Part shown: positions 56,345 to 64,000 of the stretch, piece by piece
Numbering within the stretch: position 1 is the first letter of the stretch
How the letters are laid out: each line of letters begins with the position of its first letter
Assembly: GCA_016716385.1 (NCBI GenBank)
Contig: JADJWL010000015.1
Location: 1 to 64,000, forward strand
Reading direction: 5' to 3'
DNA length: 64,000 nucleotides
DNA from: Bryobacterales bacterium
GTDB taxonomy: Bacteria; Acidobacteriota; Terriglobia; Bryobacterales; Bryobacteraceae
The notes under the pieces: model-generated
Seen by the model: the letters and a program-made list of their open reading frames with translations, nothing else
Database searches by the model: none
What the model was told of the DNA's origin: nothing
Program-made: the position numbers and the translations under genes

Positions 56345-58090
56345 ATGGCGGAATCAAACAAGGGATCGAACACAGGGTGGACGCGCGAGTTGCCCATGGA
56401 ATTGCGGCTCCTCCTGGCGTTCCTACTGATGGGGCTCGTCCTGTTCGGCACGCCTTACTTCTTGAAGTTGGTCTCGCCGCCCCCGGCTGAAGAAGCGGGG
56501 ACGCCGGTGGCCTCGGAAGCGCCCGCCGTTCCAGCTACTCCAGCAGAGGCGGCGCCGGCCGCGGCGCCGCCGCCGGCAGCGGCTCCAGGCTCCCCGGATC
56601 CGGTGGCTGCCGCGGCCGAAGAGACACTGACCGTCGAGACTGACCTGTTCCGCATCGAGTTCTCCAATCGCGGCGGTGTGGTCCGCAGTTGGATCCTGAA
56701 GGACTACTTCTACGCAGGACTGGGCAAGGACCGGCGTCCCCTCGAACTGGTCAATACGACGGCGGCAGGCAGGGTCGGCTACCCGTTCGCGCTCGACTTC
56801 GACGCTCCCCCGGCGGTCGATCTGAACCAGGCGTTGTTCGCGGCGACGCGCTCCGATGATGGTCTGTCAGTTGAGTTCGAATACGCGGAGAACGGGATCG
56901 CGGCGCGAAAGGTCTTCCGATTCGCCCAGGACTCCTACCAGGCCCTGATCGAGTCCGAAGTCACCTCGGGCGCCCAGCCGGTGCCTCATCTGCTTGCCTG
57001 GCGGGGCGGGTTCGGCGATTTCTCGGTAGATCAGCCGGCCATCTCGCAGAACGCCATCTACTTCGACCTGCCGAACAACAAGCTCTATTTGAATGACGCG
57101 AGCGACGCCAAGAGCGGTCCGGTGACTGCGTCGGGGCAGTTCTCGTTCGCCGGCATCTCGGACCTCTACTTCACCGCTGTTTTCCTGCCGGAGCGCGACG
57201 GGCCCATCAGCGTTCGCACATTCGCCGACGCCGCCTCATCGGAGTTCCATCCGGACGAGGAACCTCACGTGGGTGTGTCCGTAGGCGGGGCAGGACGGGT
57301 GGCGGCGTCGTTGTTCGTCGGACCGAAGGATCTCGACATCCTCAAGAAGGTCGACCCGAAGCTCGAGCAGGTGGTCGACTTCGGTTGGTTCGGCATCCTG
57401 GCCAAGCCGTTGTTCCTGATCATGCAGTGGGTGAACAACACCTACGTGAACAACTATGGCTGGTCGATCATCATCGTCACGATTCTGATCAACATCGCGT
57501 TGTTCCCACTGAAGCTGACGAGCATGAAGTCGATGAAGCGGATGCAGGCGCTTCAGCCGCAGGTGACGGCGATCAACGAAAAGTACAAGGGCATGAGCGT
57601 GCGCGATCCGCGCAAGCAGCAGCAGCAGCAGGAACTGATGGGGCTGTATCAGAAGCACAACATCAATCCGCTCGGCGGCTGCATTCCCCTGCTCCTGCAG
57701 ATGCCGTTCCTGTTCGCCTTCTACAAGGTCTTCACGATTGCCATCGAGATGCGCGGCGCGAGTTGGCTCTGGGTGCAGGACCTGTCCCGGCCCGAGACGC
57801 TGCCGATCCGTGTGCTGCCGGTGACCATGATCGTCACGCAAGTCCTGCTGCAGAAGATGACGCCCGCCACCAGCGCCGACCCCACGCAGCAGCGCATGAT
57901 GATGATCATGCCGCTGGTCTTCGGCGTCATGTTTTACAGCATGTCGAGCGGCCTGATGCTCTACTGGCTCACCGGCAACCTCGTGGCCATCGTGCAGCAG
58001 GTCTTCTTTAACCGGACGGCGACGGCGGCGGAAGTAGTAGAATCGGTGCAGGCTAGCGCCAACAAGAAGAAGAAGACGGTCAGGAAATAG
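56345..58090 (+). CDS. yidC: Membrane protein insertase YidC
   Basis: A 581-aa gram-negative-type insertase that inserts membrane proteins alone or with Sec. TM1 is LLLAFLLMGLVLFGTPYFL (21-39), followed by an Ala/Pro-rich linker and the large periplasmic P1 domain (about 95-345). The core includes WFGILAKPLFLIMQWVNNTY near 348, SIIIVTILINIALFPLKLTS near 377 with Arg/Lys-rich MKSMKRMQALQPQ, INPLGGCIPLLLQMPFLFAF near 440, and the last helices LVFGVMFYSMSSGLMLYWLTG. A short Gln run (RKQQQQQELMGLY) comes from five CAG codons. The C-terminal tail is basic (NKKKKTVRK), as in ribosome-contacting YidC. Confidence 0.98.
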   Translation: MAESNKGSNTGWTRELPMELRLLLAFLLMGLVLFGTPYFLKLVSPPPAEEAGTPVASEAPAVPATPAEAAPAAAPPPAAAPGSPDPVAAAAEETLTVETDLFRIEFSNRGGVVRSWILKDYFYAGLGKDRRPLELVNTTAAGRVGYPFALDFDAPPAVDLNQALFAATRSDDGLSVEFEYAENGIAARKVFRFAQDSYQALIESEVTSGAQPVPHLLAWRGGFGDFSVDQPAISQNAIYFDLPNNKLYLNDASDAKSGPVTASGQFSFAGISDLYFTAVFLPERDGPISVRTFADAASSEFHPDEEPHVGVSVGGAGRVAASLFVGPKDLDILKKVDPKLEQVVDFGWFGILAKPLFLIMQWVNNTYVNNYGWSIIIVTILINIALFPLKLTSMKSMKRMQALQPQVTAINEKYKGMSVRDPRKQQQQQELMGLYQKHNINPLGGCIPLLLQMPFLFAFYKVFTIAIEMRGASWLWVQDLSRPETLPIRVLPVTMIVTQVLLQKMTPATSADPTQQRMMMIMPLVFGVMFYSMSSGLMLYWLTGNLVAIVQQVFFNRTATAAEVVESVQASANKKKKTVRK

Positions 58091-58093
58091 CGG

Positions 58094-58771
58094 GTGAGTT
58101 CGAGAACCTACACAGTGGAGAATGTCGGGGCGCGCCTGGACGCGTTTCTCCGGCTCATTATCGAGCGGGCCGGGTTCCGGCTCTCCTACGAATTGGTCGA
58201 AGAGTTGACACCTCATCCGGATTTTGAGAATCCGGAACTGACGGTCCGCTTCTCGGGCGAGGACGTGGACCTGCTGCTCGGCAACCGGGCGGAATTGCTC
58301 CTGGCGCTCGAGCACCTGACGATGGAGCATCTGCGGATGCCGTCCGAGGATCACTCCCGTCTCTGCTTCGACGCCAATGACTACCGCGCCTTACGCATCG
58401 GAGAACTGCGGCTCAGCGCGACTGCCGCCGCTGAGCGCGTGAAGCGGACAGGAGTTCCGTTCGCCTTCAACCCGATGAACAGCAGGGAGCGCCGCGTCAT
58501 CCACCTTGCGCTGCGCGGCGAAGCGGAGGTGCGGAGCGAAAGCGCCGGAATGGGTCCTTCGCGGCAGGTGGTCGTTTATCCCGCCGGAATGGCTTCGAAT
58601 CCGGCCGCCGTGCCGCAACTGGCGCAGCGCCGTGCACCGGAGGGAGGGCACAGGCGGCTGTCAGACCTGGCGCACAACCGGCCGCAACGTGCGCCGGAAC
58701 CCGAGCGCGACCGTGGCAGAGACCGCCGCCCCGGACGCGGCGCGGGCCCGGGACGCCGGCCGCAGCGCTAA
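58094..58771 (+). CDS. jag: Jag/KhpB-like RNA-binding protein (R3H domain)
   Basis: The protein has 225 aa, with a GTG start 3 bases after yidC. Residues 1-115 look like the KH-type part (LDAFLRLIIERAGFRLSYEL, VDLLLGNRAELLLALEHLTM, RLCFDANDYRALR). An R3H domain follows at about 115-165 (VPFAFNPMNSRERRVIHLAL, GEAEVRSESAGMGPSRQVVV). The tail from 175 is rich in Arg, Pro and Gly (PEPERDRGRDRRPGRGAG), probably disordered and RNA-binding. The usual N-terminal Jag_N domain is missing. KhpB/Jag proteins affect RNA and cell division in other bacteria; the position between yidC and mnmE is conserved. Confidence 0.92.
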   Translation: MSSRTYTVENVGARLDAFLRLIIERAGFRLSYELVEELTPHPDFENPELTVRFSGEDVDLLLGNRAELLLALEHLTMEHLRMPSEDHSRLCFDANDYRALRIGELRLSATAAAERVKRTGVPFAFNPMNSRERRVIHLALRGEAEVRSESAGMGPSRQVVVYPAGMASNPAAVPQLAQRRAPEGGHRRLSDLAHNRPQRAPEPERDRGRDRRPGRGAGPGRRPQR

Positions 58772-58780
58772 CCGACTCAC

Positions 58781-60124
58781 GTGCCACTCGGCGACACCAT
58801 CGCCGCCATCTCGACTCCCCCGGGCAGAGGAGGCTTGGGTGTCGTGCGCCTGTCGGGACCTGGTGTTGTTTCCATTGCGGCGACGATCCTGACACTTCCC
58901 GAGTCCCATGTCTGGAAGCCGTGGCGCGCGTTCCTGGCCGAACTGACTGACTCCGGCGGCGAGGCGATTGACGAGGCAGTCGTCACCTACTATGCGGCGC
59001 CCCGCTCCTACACGGCTGAAGACACCGTGGAAATCGCCTGCCACGGCGCACCGGTCGTGCTGCGGGGGTGCCTGGAGCGCGCTCTCGACGCCGGCGCCCG
59101 GCTGGCCGAGCCGGGCGAGTTCACCTTGCGCGCGTTTCTCAACGGCCGCATCGACCTGCCGCGCGCCGAAGCCGTGCGCGACCTGATTGAAGCCACCACG
59201 CTGCACCAGGCGCGCGTCGCGGCCCGGCAGATCCACGGCGATCTCTCCCGCACCCTTTCGCCGATCAAGAACCAGCTTCTCGAACTGATTGCCCTGCTCG
59301 AAGCGGGCATCGATTTCGCCGAAGACGACGTCAGCGTCGCCTCGGCCTCCGACATCCTGGCGCGGCTCGACCCTCTCACGACTTCCCTCCAGACGCTCGC
59401 AGCCAGCTTCGCCTACGGGAAGCTGGTGCACGACGGATTGACGCTGGCCGTCGCCGGACGGCCGAATACCGGCAAGAGCAGCCTCTTTAACCGCCTGCTC
59501 GAGCAGGACCGCGCGATCGTGACCGACATCCCCGGCACCACGCGCGACCTGGTGAGCGAAGTGACGGCGATCGCGGGCATTCCCGTGAAGCTGGTGGATA
59601 CGGCGGGCATCCGGGACGGCGGCGGCGTGGTCGAGTCCCTTGGCATCGAGCGCACGTGGCGCGCGATGGCGGACGCCGACCTCGTGCTGGTTGTGATCGA
59701 CGCATCCCTTCCCATTGACGAAACGGACCGGACGATCCTGGCGCGGGCGCGCGAGCAGGGACGCTGGCTGGTGGCCGCGAGCAAGTGCGACTTGCCTCTC
59801 CGCGCCGACCTCGCCAGCCTGGAGGCGCCGGTGCTACGCACGTCCGCGATAACCGGGGATGGAATTGCCGCCCTGCGCGCCGCCATCGTCCCGGAGGCGC
59901 CTCTGGGAGAGGGGCTCATCACGAACCTCCGTCACGAACGGCTGTTGCGCGAGACATGCGAAGCGCTGGCCGCCGCCCGGATGGCGACCGAAGCCGGCAT
60001 CCCGCACGAGATGCTGCTGCTCGATCTCTATGCCGCGCTGCGTCCGCTCGATGCCGTCACGGGCGCCACCACCGCGGACGACATTCTCAACCGGATCTTC
60101 TCGACGTTCTGCATCGGCAAGTAG
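58781..60124 (+). CDS. mnmE: tRNA modification GTPase MnmE
   Basis: The protein has 447 aa with a GTG start (MPLGDTIAAISTPPGRGGLG). With MnmG it makes the cmnm5/nm5 group at U34 of tRNAs. Order: N-terminal formyl-folate-binding domain (1-120, with SYTAEDTVEIACHG), helical domain and inserted G domain (about 215-375) with AGRPNTGKSSLFNRLL (P-loop), DIPGTTRDLV (switch I), DTAGIRDGG (G3) and SKCDLP in place of the usual NKxD (G4). It ends with the catalytic Cys in FCIGK, complete. mnmG is not adjacent. The gene stops one base before the converging YdjM-like gene. Confidence 0.97.
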   Translation: MPLGDTIAAISTPPGRGGLGVVRLSGPGVVSIAATILTLPESHVWKPWRAFLAELTDSGGEAIDEAVVTYYAAPRSYTAEDTVEIACHGAPVVLRGCLERALDAGARLAEPGEFTLRAFLNGRIDLPRAEAVRDLIEATTLHQARVAARQIHGDLSRTLSPIKNQLLELIALLEAGIDFAEDDVSVASASDILARLDPLTTSLQTLAASFAYGKLVHDGLTLAVAGRPNTGKSSLFNRLLEQDRAIVTDIPGTTRDLVSEVTAIAGIPVKLVDTAGIRDGGGVVESLGIERTWRAMADADLVLVVIDASLPIDETDRTILARAREQGRWLVAASKCDLPLRADLASLEAPVLRTSAITGDGIAALRAAIVPEAPLGEGLITNLRHERLLRETCEALAAARMATEAGIPHEMLLLDLYAALRPLDAVTGATTADDILNRIFSTFCIGK

Positions 60125-60125
60125 G

Positions 60126-61124
60126 TCAGCGCGACCTCGGCCGCCCGAAGGTGAACCAGGACCGCACCGCTCCGGTGTCCGGGAAGATGCGGGCGGTCGC
60201 GGCGAAACCCGGCTCGCGCGGGGTCCCGAAGCGCAGGTCCAGCAACTGGACCTCGACGGCGCCGTCGGCCCCGCCCGGCGGCAGTTCCACCCAGAGCGGG
60301 AAGGCGGCGAACGCCTCGAAGGATTGAAACGGGACCGTCCGGCGGGCTTGTTCAATGGCCGGAGATCGCGGAGCCTGATAGTAGACCTCGCCTTTCTCGG
60401 GATCGAAACGGCCCAGAAGGTCGACGCGATGGAGCAGCAGACGCGAGTCGAGTTCCACCAGGCCGCGCCAGCGCAGCGGCCACACCGGGTCCGGGAACGC
60501 CGCGACCCGGCGCGCGGGCTCGCCGCGATAGATACGGGAAGCCAGCGTGGCGACGGCCCGCTCATGCAGGACAGCCCGTCCCGCGTTGTACGCCAGAATG
60601 AACACGAGAGCCGCGGCCGCCGCCACCGCGCCGTAGCGGCCGCCGCGCCGGGACTCTCCGATCTCCGCCCCCACCAGCCGCGACAGCGCCGGCGCCGCCA
60701 CCGAAAGCAGCAGCGCGAGCAGAATCCACACGTCGACCACCGGCGTGATGTCCAGCCGGTCCATCCGGGACGAAAAGGGCAGCCAGAGCCGGATGCCGTA
60801 GATATTGAGCCAGTCGAGAGCGTCGTGCAAGACGGCGGCGGCCACTCCGGCCGGCACCAGCAATCGCCAGCGCAGCGGCTCGCGCACAGCGACGCGGACG
60901 ATGGCCACGGCCGCCAGCGCCACCAGGGGCGCGAACAGGAGGGCGTGGGTGAAGTGGCGGTGCCAGTCGAGGTAAACGTGCGCCCCTGCCAGCCCGGCGA
61001 CAATGTCGAGGTCGGGCGCGTTCGATGCCACCAGGAAGACTGCGGTGGCCCGCGGCGCCAGCCGTCCTACGCCTGCCGCGCGCACCACCGCCAGTCCGAA
61101 CAGCGTGTGGGTCAGATTATCCAG
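60126..61124 (-). CDS. YdjM-type (DUF457) membrane-bound metal-dependent hydrolase, probable CTG start
   Basis: The product has 332 aa if translation begins at the CTG at 61124, which gives LDNLTHTLFGLA, the near-universal start of this family (MDNLTHT...). The first standard start, a GTG at 61088, would remove it. The metal-site motifs are SNAPDLDIV near 35, the HRHFTHALL stretch near 57, and VLHDALDWLNIYGIR near 97-111. Several membrane helices follow. The C-terminal 120 residues form a soluble domain (FEAFAAFPLWVELPPGG, GAVEVQLLDLRFG). Function is unknown beyond the family name. It follows the DUF1080 gene stop by 5 bases. Confidence 0.82.
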   Translation of the reverse strand: MDNLTHTLFGLAVVRAAGVGRLAPRATAVFLVASNAPDLDIVAGLAGAHVYLDWHRHFTHALLFAPLVALAAVAIVRVAVREPLRWRLLVPAGVAAAVLHDALDWLNIYGIRLWLPFSSRMDRLDITPVVDVWILLALLLSVAAPALSRLVGAEIGESRRGGRYGAVAAAAALVFILAYNAGRAVLHERAVATLASRIYRGEPARRVAAFPDPVWPLRWRGLVELDSRLLLHRVDLLGRFDPEKGEVYYQAPRSPAIEQARRTVPFQSFEAFAAFPLWVELPPGGADGAVEVQLLDLRFGTPREPGFAATARIFPDTGAVRSWFTFGRPRSR

Positions 61125-61129
61125 AAGCT

Positions 61130-61771
61130 TTACCGGATCTCCTCAATCCGGATGTTGCGGAATTTCGCGACGCTGCGTGCATCGTGCAACTGGAGGCCGA
61201 CGGGGCCGCGCTTGGGACGCCCCGGAACCGCCGGGTGCGAGGCTACTTCGACGCCATTCAACTTGACGCGGATTTCAGAGTCTCGAACGGAAATATCGAA
61301 CGCGTTCCAGTCGTTGTCGATCTGAGCGCCAGGGCGCGCCGGGGCGAACAGGTAGATGCTGCCCGAGGGATACTTCTCGTCCCGGTAGCCGTTCGAGATC
61401 TGGATTTCGTGGCCGATGTGCGACGGAGTCTTCTCGGCGTTCCAGGCCGGCGGAACCGCCCAGCGGGCGCGCGACGTGTCCAGAATGGACACGCCGCTGT
61501 TCCCCCCGAGAACGGTCCACCATTCGAGATGCAGGTCATACTGGCCGAAGTCGCGCTTCGTGTAGAGCCAAGCCTGGTGCTTCGACTCCTTTGGCCGGCG
61601 CTGTCCAAGGAGAGTGCCGTCGCGCATTATCGTCCAGACGCCGTCCCCGATCGATTCCCATTGACTCAGGGACGGGTCCAGCAGGTTCGCCGGGCCGGCG
61701 GGCAGCGCGGGAAGCGCCGCGCCGGCCAGTAGAAACGTACGGCGGAGCGGGTGACGCACCATAGCGGCCAT
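61130..61771 (-). CDS. DUF1080 (3-keto-disaccharide hydrolase-like) exported protein
   Basis: A 213-aa protein with a Tat-like leader (HPLRRTFLLAGAALPALPAG); starts at 61771 or, three codons later, 61762. It is a single, uninterrupted DUF1080 beta-sandwich: LSQWESIGDGVWTIMRDGTL near 35-54, YDLHLEWWTVLGGNSGVSIL near 77-96, HIGHEIQISNGYRDEKYPSG near 118-137, and GPVGLQLHDARSVAKFRNIR at the end. The family is tied to 3-keto-glycoside cleavage or sugar binding in the periplasm. It contrasts with the interrupted copy at 12361-13254 and leads into the YdjM-like gene. Confidence 0.88.
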   Translation of the reverse strand: MAAMVRHPLRRTFLLAGAALPALPAGPANLLDPSLSQWESIGDGVWTIMRDGTLLGQRRPKESKHQAWLYTKRDFGQYDLHLEWWTVLGGNSGVSILDTSRARWAVPPAWNAEKTPSHIGHEIQISNGYRDEKYPSGSIYLFAPARPGAQIDNDWNAFDISVRDSEIRVKLNGVEVASHPAVPGRPKRGPVGLQLHDARSVAKFRNIRIEEIR

Positions 61772-61783
61772 TGTAACAACACG

Positions 61784-62362
61784 TCACGCGGCGTCTCGCA
61801 ACGGAGGCCGGACCGGCGTACCCTGGTGCGGCGTGCCTTCCGGCGGAGGCGGCGATGTATTGCGCTCGACCCGTCCGGCGAAGTACTCATCGACCGGGTA
61901 CAGACCGTAGGGCTGGAGTTCCTTGAACACCCGGCCGAGGCGCTGCTGGATGCGATAGACGGCGTGAAAAAAGTTGCCGCGGTCGATCCCCAGACGGGAG
62001 CAGCACAGACGCCAGTCGGCGCCGAGCAGGAAATGATAACGGAAGATCCGGTAATCCAGGTCGCTGAGATGGCGCTTGCTGACGAGACAGAAGTCGGCGA
62101 TGTAGTCCTCGATGAGGCGCTCGTAGGTCAAGCGGCGGTCGCGCCCGCGGCAGGGCACGAGACTGACCTTGGAGATGTACTTCTCCTTGGCCGCGCAGAA
62201 GCGGAAGCGCTCGTAGCAGGCGCGGAAAATCGCGCGAAACACGCAATTGCAGGGGACTTCCATGCCGCGGCGGCCGTTGCGTGTCCCGTGGCCTCCGCAG
62301 TGCACGCATGAGGGCATGGCGAGCCCGAAAGTCACGTCGCGATCCCAATCCTGGTGAGTCAT
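61784..62362 (-). CDS. Hypothetical protein with N-terminal zinc finger and C-terminal HTH-like region
   Basis: The product has 192 aa from the ATG at 62362 with AAAGGAAAAAG upstream. The N-terminus has CVHCGGHGTRNGRRGMEVPC followed by NC, a CxxC...CxC pattern like half of a DnaJ zinc finger. The middle (LTYERLIEDYIADFCLVSKR) and LSDLDYRIFRYHFLLGADWR plus LGIDRGNFFHAVYRIQQRLG resemble sigma-factor region 4 or phage-type HTH proteins. It ends in a Pro-rich tail (SPPPPEGTPHQGTPV). I recall similar unnamed proteins in Proteobacteria but know no function. A DNA-binding regulatory role is a guess. Confidence 0.6.
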   Translation of the reverse strand: MTHQDWDRDVTFGLAMPSCVHCGGHGTRNGRRGMEVPCNCVFRAIFRACYERFRFCAAKEKYISKVSLVPCRGRDRRLTYERLIEDYIADFCLVSKRHLSDLDYRIFRYHFLLGADWRLCCSRLGIDRGNFFHAVYRIQQRLGRVFKELQPYGLYPVDEYFAGRVERNTSPPPPEGTPHQGTPVRPPLRDAA

Positions 62363-62656
62363 ATCGTCTTTTTCCTTTCGGTGGCATCCGTGGCGGCCCG
62401 CCGTGTTACGCTCCCGGCTCACCGTGCCGAGACCGTCAGGGAGCGGTTCACCACAGTCTGCTAAACCAATATTGCGACTAACCGGAAACTTTGAACGACA
62501 CGAAATGCTCCTGAGGAAGCAATGATAGCCAGCCATTTCGGCCATTTGAAAATAAACTAAACCACTTACAGATGATCCATAAAATTTTCCAATACACCTC
62601 TTTTATTCTTGCTTTGTCCGATCTTTTGAGGTATCTATTTCATAGAGGAATCGTTC
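62363..62656. promoter_or_regulatory. AT-rich divergent intergenic region with promoter
   Basis: This 294-base spacer is strikingly AT-rich from about 62520 to 62650, unlike the rest of the window. On the plus strand TTGCTT (62609-62614) and TATCTA (62632-62637), 17 bases apart, precede GAGGAA (62646-62650) and the GTG at 62657. Nothing else was recognised in it. Confidence 0.5.
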
Positions 62657-63298
62657 GTGTGTTTCGAAACCATTCAGGCAAGTCTCGCCGGGGTTGTCCG
62701 CGAGCACGTAGCGTCCGGCGCGGCGACTGAACGGGGACTGGCGCGGGCAACCGGCGTCTCTCAACCTCATTTGCACCACATCCTGAAGGGCGCCCGATCG
62801 ATGACACCGCGCGTCGCCGACCGGCTGATGCGCCATCTCGGACTGGACTTCGCCGAACTGGCGGGCGTGGGCTGCGAAAAGGGCCCGCAAGTCAGACCCG
62901 TTCCGCTCCTCGCGGGCATGGCCGGTCCTGGCCAAACCACACCCGATCCAGACACGGTCACCGGCTCGTACCCTCTGCCTGCCTGCGATGTCGCAGCGCT
63001 TCTCCGACCCTGCGCGGTCCGCGCGGGCGCCGACCCCGCGCTGGCGGGGTTCCTCGACCCGGGCGACCTGCTGCTTCTGGATTTCGGCGCGGAGGCGTTT
63101 GTCCAAGGAAGCTGGCACCTCGCTGCCGACGGCGCCGACTGCGTGATACGGCGCGTGCAGGTGGCTGGTGGGCGCTACGGCTTGAGCGCCGGCCGGGACT
63201 GGATTTGGCGCCCGCTGCTACACTTGAGTGTTCTGAATATCGTCCGCGCGCGAGTGGTCTGGATTGGCAAGTCACTGGAACAAATCCCCGCTGCATGA
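62657..63298 (+). CDS. HTH regulator with S24/LexA-like fold lacking the catalytic Ser
   Basis: A 213-aa protein. The GTG start is preceded by GAGGAA and a good promoter. Residues about 15-60 are an XRE-like helix-turn-helix (TERGLARATGVSQPHLHHIL, RVADRLMRHLGLDFAEL). Residues 75-205 have the shape of the S24 peptidase/LexA C-terminal domain: VPLLAGMAGPG, VRAGADPALAGFLDPGDLLL where LexA relatives carry GDSM with the catalytic Ser, and VQGSWHLAADGADCVIRRVQ. With GADP replacing GDSM, self-cleavage is unlikely; the domain may serve for dimerisation or ligand sensing. The targets may include the AT-rich spacer upstream. Confidence 0.7.
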   Translation: MCFETIQASLAGVVREHVASGAATERGLARATGVSQPHLHHILKGARSMTPRVADRLMRHLGLDFAELAGVGCEKGPQVRPVPLLAGMAGPGQTTPDPDTVTGSYPLPACDVAALLRPCAVRAGADPALAGFLDPGDLLLLDFGAEAFVQGSWHLAADGADCVIRRVQVAGGRYGLSAGRDWIWRPLLHLSVLNIVRARVVWIGKSLEQIPAA

Positions 63299-63803
63299 CC
63301 GGCTGAAACGGCTGGCGGAAAGCATTGACGCCCTGGTCGAACGCGACGAGGCGCAGGCCCGCCGCGCGATCGAGATCGGAGAGCACCGCCGGCGGGCCGC
63401 CTGCGAGTTGTTCGCCATCTGCCAGCGCTTCGCCCGCGACGTCAACGAGATGCTCGAGCGGACGCAACTGGAACTCGATCCGCCGGATTTTCCACCCGAT
63501 TCATTCCGCGAATACGACGTGAATCTCATTCAGATCCACGTGCGCGGGCGGGTTCTGCAGATCGAATTCCAGGCGCCGGACACGTTGATCTCCACAGAAG
63601 ATTTTCGCGTCCCCTACATTCTCGAAGGCGCCATCCGCTCGTTCAACCAGGACCTGCTCGACCGCAACGCCGTGGACGAGCGGCTGCTGTTCTTCTGCTT
63701 CGACAGAGCCGATACGGGGTGGCGGTACTTTGACGCCCGCACCTACCAGAGCGGCATGCTTACCGAGCAATACCTGATCACGGTGATGGAGTCGATCCTG
63801 TGA
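63264..63803 (+). CDS. Hypothetical protein
   Basis: A 179-aa soluble protein. The TTG at 63264, overlapping the regulator by 35 bases, is the only standard start before the conserved-looking part. The N-terminal 80 residues are helical (LHDRLKRLAESIDALVERDE, FAICQRFARDVNEMLERTQL), followed by a mixed alpha/beta part (VNLIQIHVRGRVLQIEFQAP, RVPYILEGAIRSFNQDLLDR, LFFCFDRADTGWRYFDARTY). No family recognised. The last codons overlap the phosphotransferase start as GTGA, so it is probably cotranscribed with it. Confidence 0.6.
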   Translation: MASHWNKSPLHDRLKRLAESIDALVERDEAQARRAIEIGEHRRRAACELFAICQRFARDVNEMLERTQLELDPPDFPPDSFREYDVNLIQIHVRGRVLQIEFQAPDTLISTEDFRVPYILEGAIRSFNQDLLDRNAVDERLLFFCFDRADTGWRYFDARTYQSGMLTEQYLITVMESIL

Positions 63804-64000
63804 TCGAGCTTTCGCAAGGGAACGCCGCCGGATACCTGGCAGCGCACGGGTACCGCGCGGTAGAAGTTTCGGAGCTTCCCGGGGGCGTGTCGAATGTGGT
63901 GCTGCTTGCGCGGACGGAGCGCGGACCGGTCGTCGTGAAGCAGTCGCTCGGACGCCTGCGGGTCGAAGCCGAATGGCTGTGCGACCGGAGTCGCATCTTC
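63800..64000 (+). CDS. Aminoglycoside phosphotransferase/methylthioribose kinase-like protein (3'-partial)
   Basis: The first 67 codons of a gene cut by the window end. It starts at a GTG overlapping the previous stop. The protein reads IELSQGNAAGYLAAHGYRAV, then SELPGGVSNVVLLARTE and GPVVVKQSLGRLRVEAEWLC. This is the N-lobe of a protein kinase-like phosphotransferase: a glycine loop (GGVSNVV) and the ATP-binding Lys in VVVKQ, with a pattern (GGVSN, VKQSL-x-LRV) shared with methylthioribose kinases and APH-type enzymes. The substrate cannot be decided from this part. Confidence 0.75.
   Translation, partial: MIELSQGNAAGYLAAHGYRAVEVSELPGGVSNVVLLARTERGPVVVKQSLGRLRVEAEWLCDRSRIF

Noticed and set aside
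57612..57632. CAG repeat run as a possible unstable microsatellite
   Set aside because: It encodes a short Gln run in the normal cytoplasmic loop of yidC and is only about five units long.
1..64000. tRNA genes, CRISPR arrays, insertion sequences, prophage or integrase genes
   Set aside because: The occasional GTTCGAACC-like strings (for example near 22070) lie inside protein genes and do not form tRNA arms; no regular repeats, transposases or terminal inverted repeats were seen.

Overview
The window looks like chromosome of a high-G+C Acidobacteriota, most likely from the Bryobacterales/Solibacter lineage. The best evidence is two proteins carrying the TIGR03437 domain (46287-48086 and 53068-53877), which is typical of Solibacter relatives. 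Supporting evidence is a DUF1549/DUF1553 plus DUF1501 pair, two DUF1080 proteins, DUF4838 and DUF4139 proteins, many Tat-like signal peptides and a protoglobin. The placement is inferred from gene content only. No tRNA, rRNA, CRISPR array, insertion sequence, integrase or prophage was seen.

Layout. 1-9343: a cut and frameshifted FAH hydrolase, then an exported peptide-processing block made of two tandem CocE/NonD (S15-type) hydrolases (one broken), a Tat-lipoprotein PLP enzyme, an M28 aminopeptidase, a zinc-ribbon microprotein and a divergent gamma-glutamyltransferase. 9346-16599: DUF72, a shortened PaaK-like protein, a PiT-like permease, a DUF1080 protein interrupted by a membrane hairpin, a GH5-like enzyme and acetyl-CoA synthetase. 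16666-21352: a three-gene operon DUF1549/DUF1553 - DUF1501 - Tat-exported SelA-like PLP enzyme. 21362-29187: DUF4838, MFS, a lone HlyD-type adaptor, ThiG, a YhhQ-type transporter, an enolase-superfamily enzyme and an ECF sigma factor. 29340-33929: a frameshifted TIGR02206 protein, a RibBX-like riboflavin enzyme, a membrane J-protein, and a TauE/GlcG pair.

34091-41399: one long minus-strand operon, valS-nadC-birA-coaX-hypothetical-nuclease, with overlapping ends. 41464-46238: an HtrA protease, then a MarR regulator with a Cys cluster, its apparent operator, and a protoglobin that seems to carry a signal peptide. 46287-54209: a TIGR03437 lipase-like protein, a second enolase-superfamily enzyme, DUF4139, an outer-membrane barrel, an orphan receiver, a stand-alone TIGR03437 protein and a ferredoxin with a clear terminator. 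54298-60124: nagA followed by the conserved rpmH-rnpA-yidD-yidC-jag-mnmE cluster. 60126-64000: a YdjM-like protein, a second DUF1080 protein, a zinc-finger/HTH protein, a divergent HTH-S24-like regulator, a hypothetical protein and the start of a phosphotransferase.

Three themes recur. (1) Cofactor-dependent enzymes are apparently exported through Tat, including two unrelated PLP enzymes. (2) Four genes are frameshifted: three by single-base changes in short C/G runs, which may be consensus errors, and one by loss of a 4-bp tandem copy. (3) Many start codons lie only 6-20 bases downstream of a TATAAT-like -10 box of the form GCTAYAMT, suggesting many leaderless or short-leader mRNAs. The strongest candidates for something new are the DUF1549/1553-DUF1501-SelA-like operon and the MarR-Cys/exported protoglobin pair.
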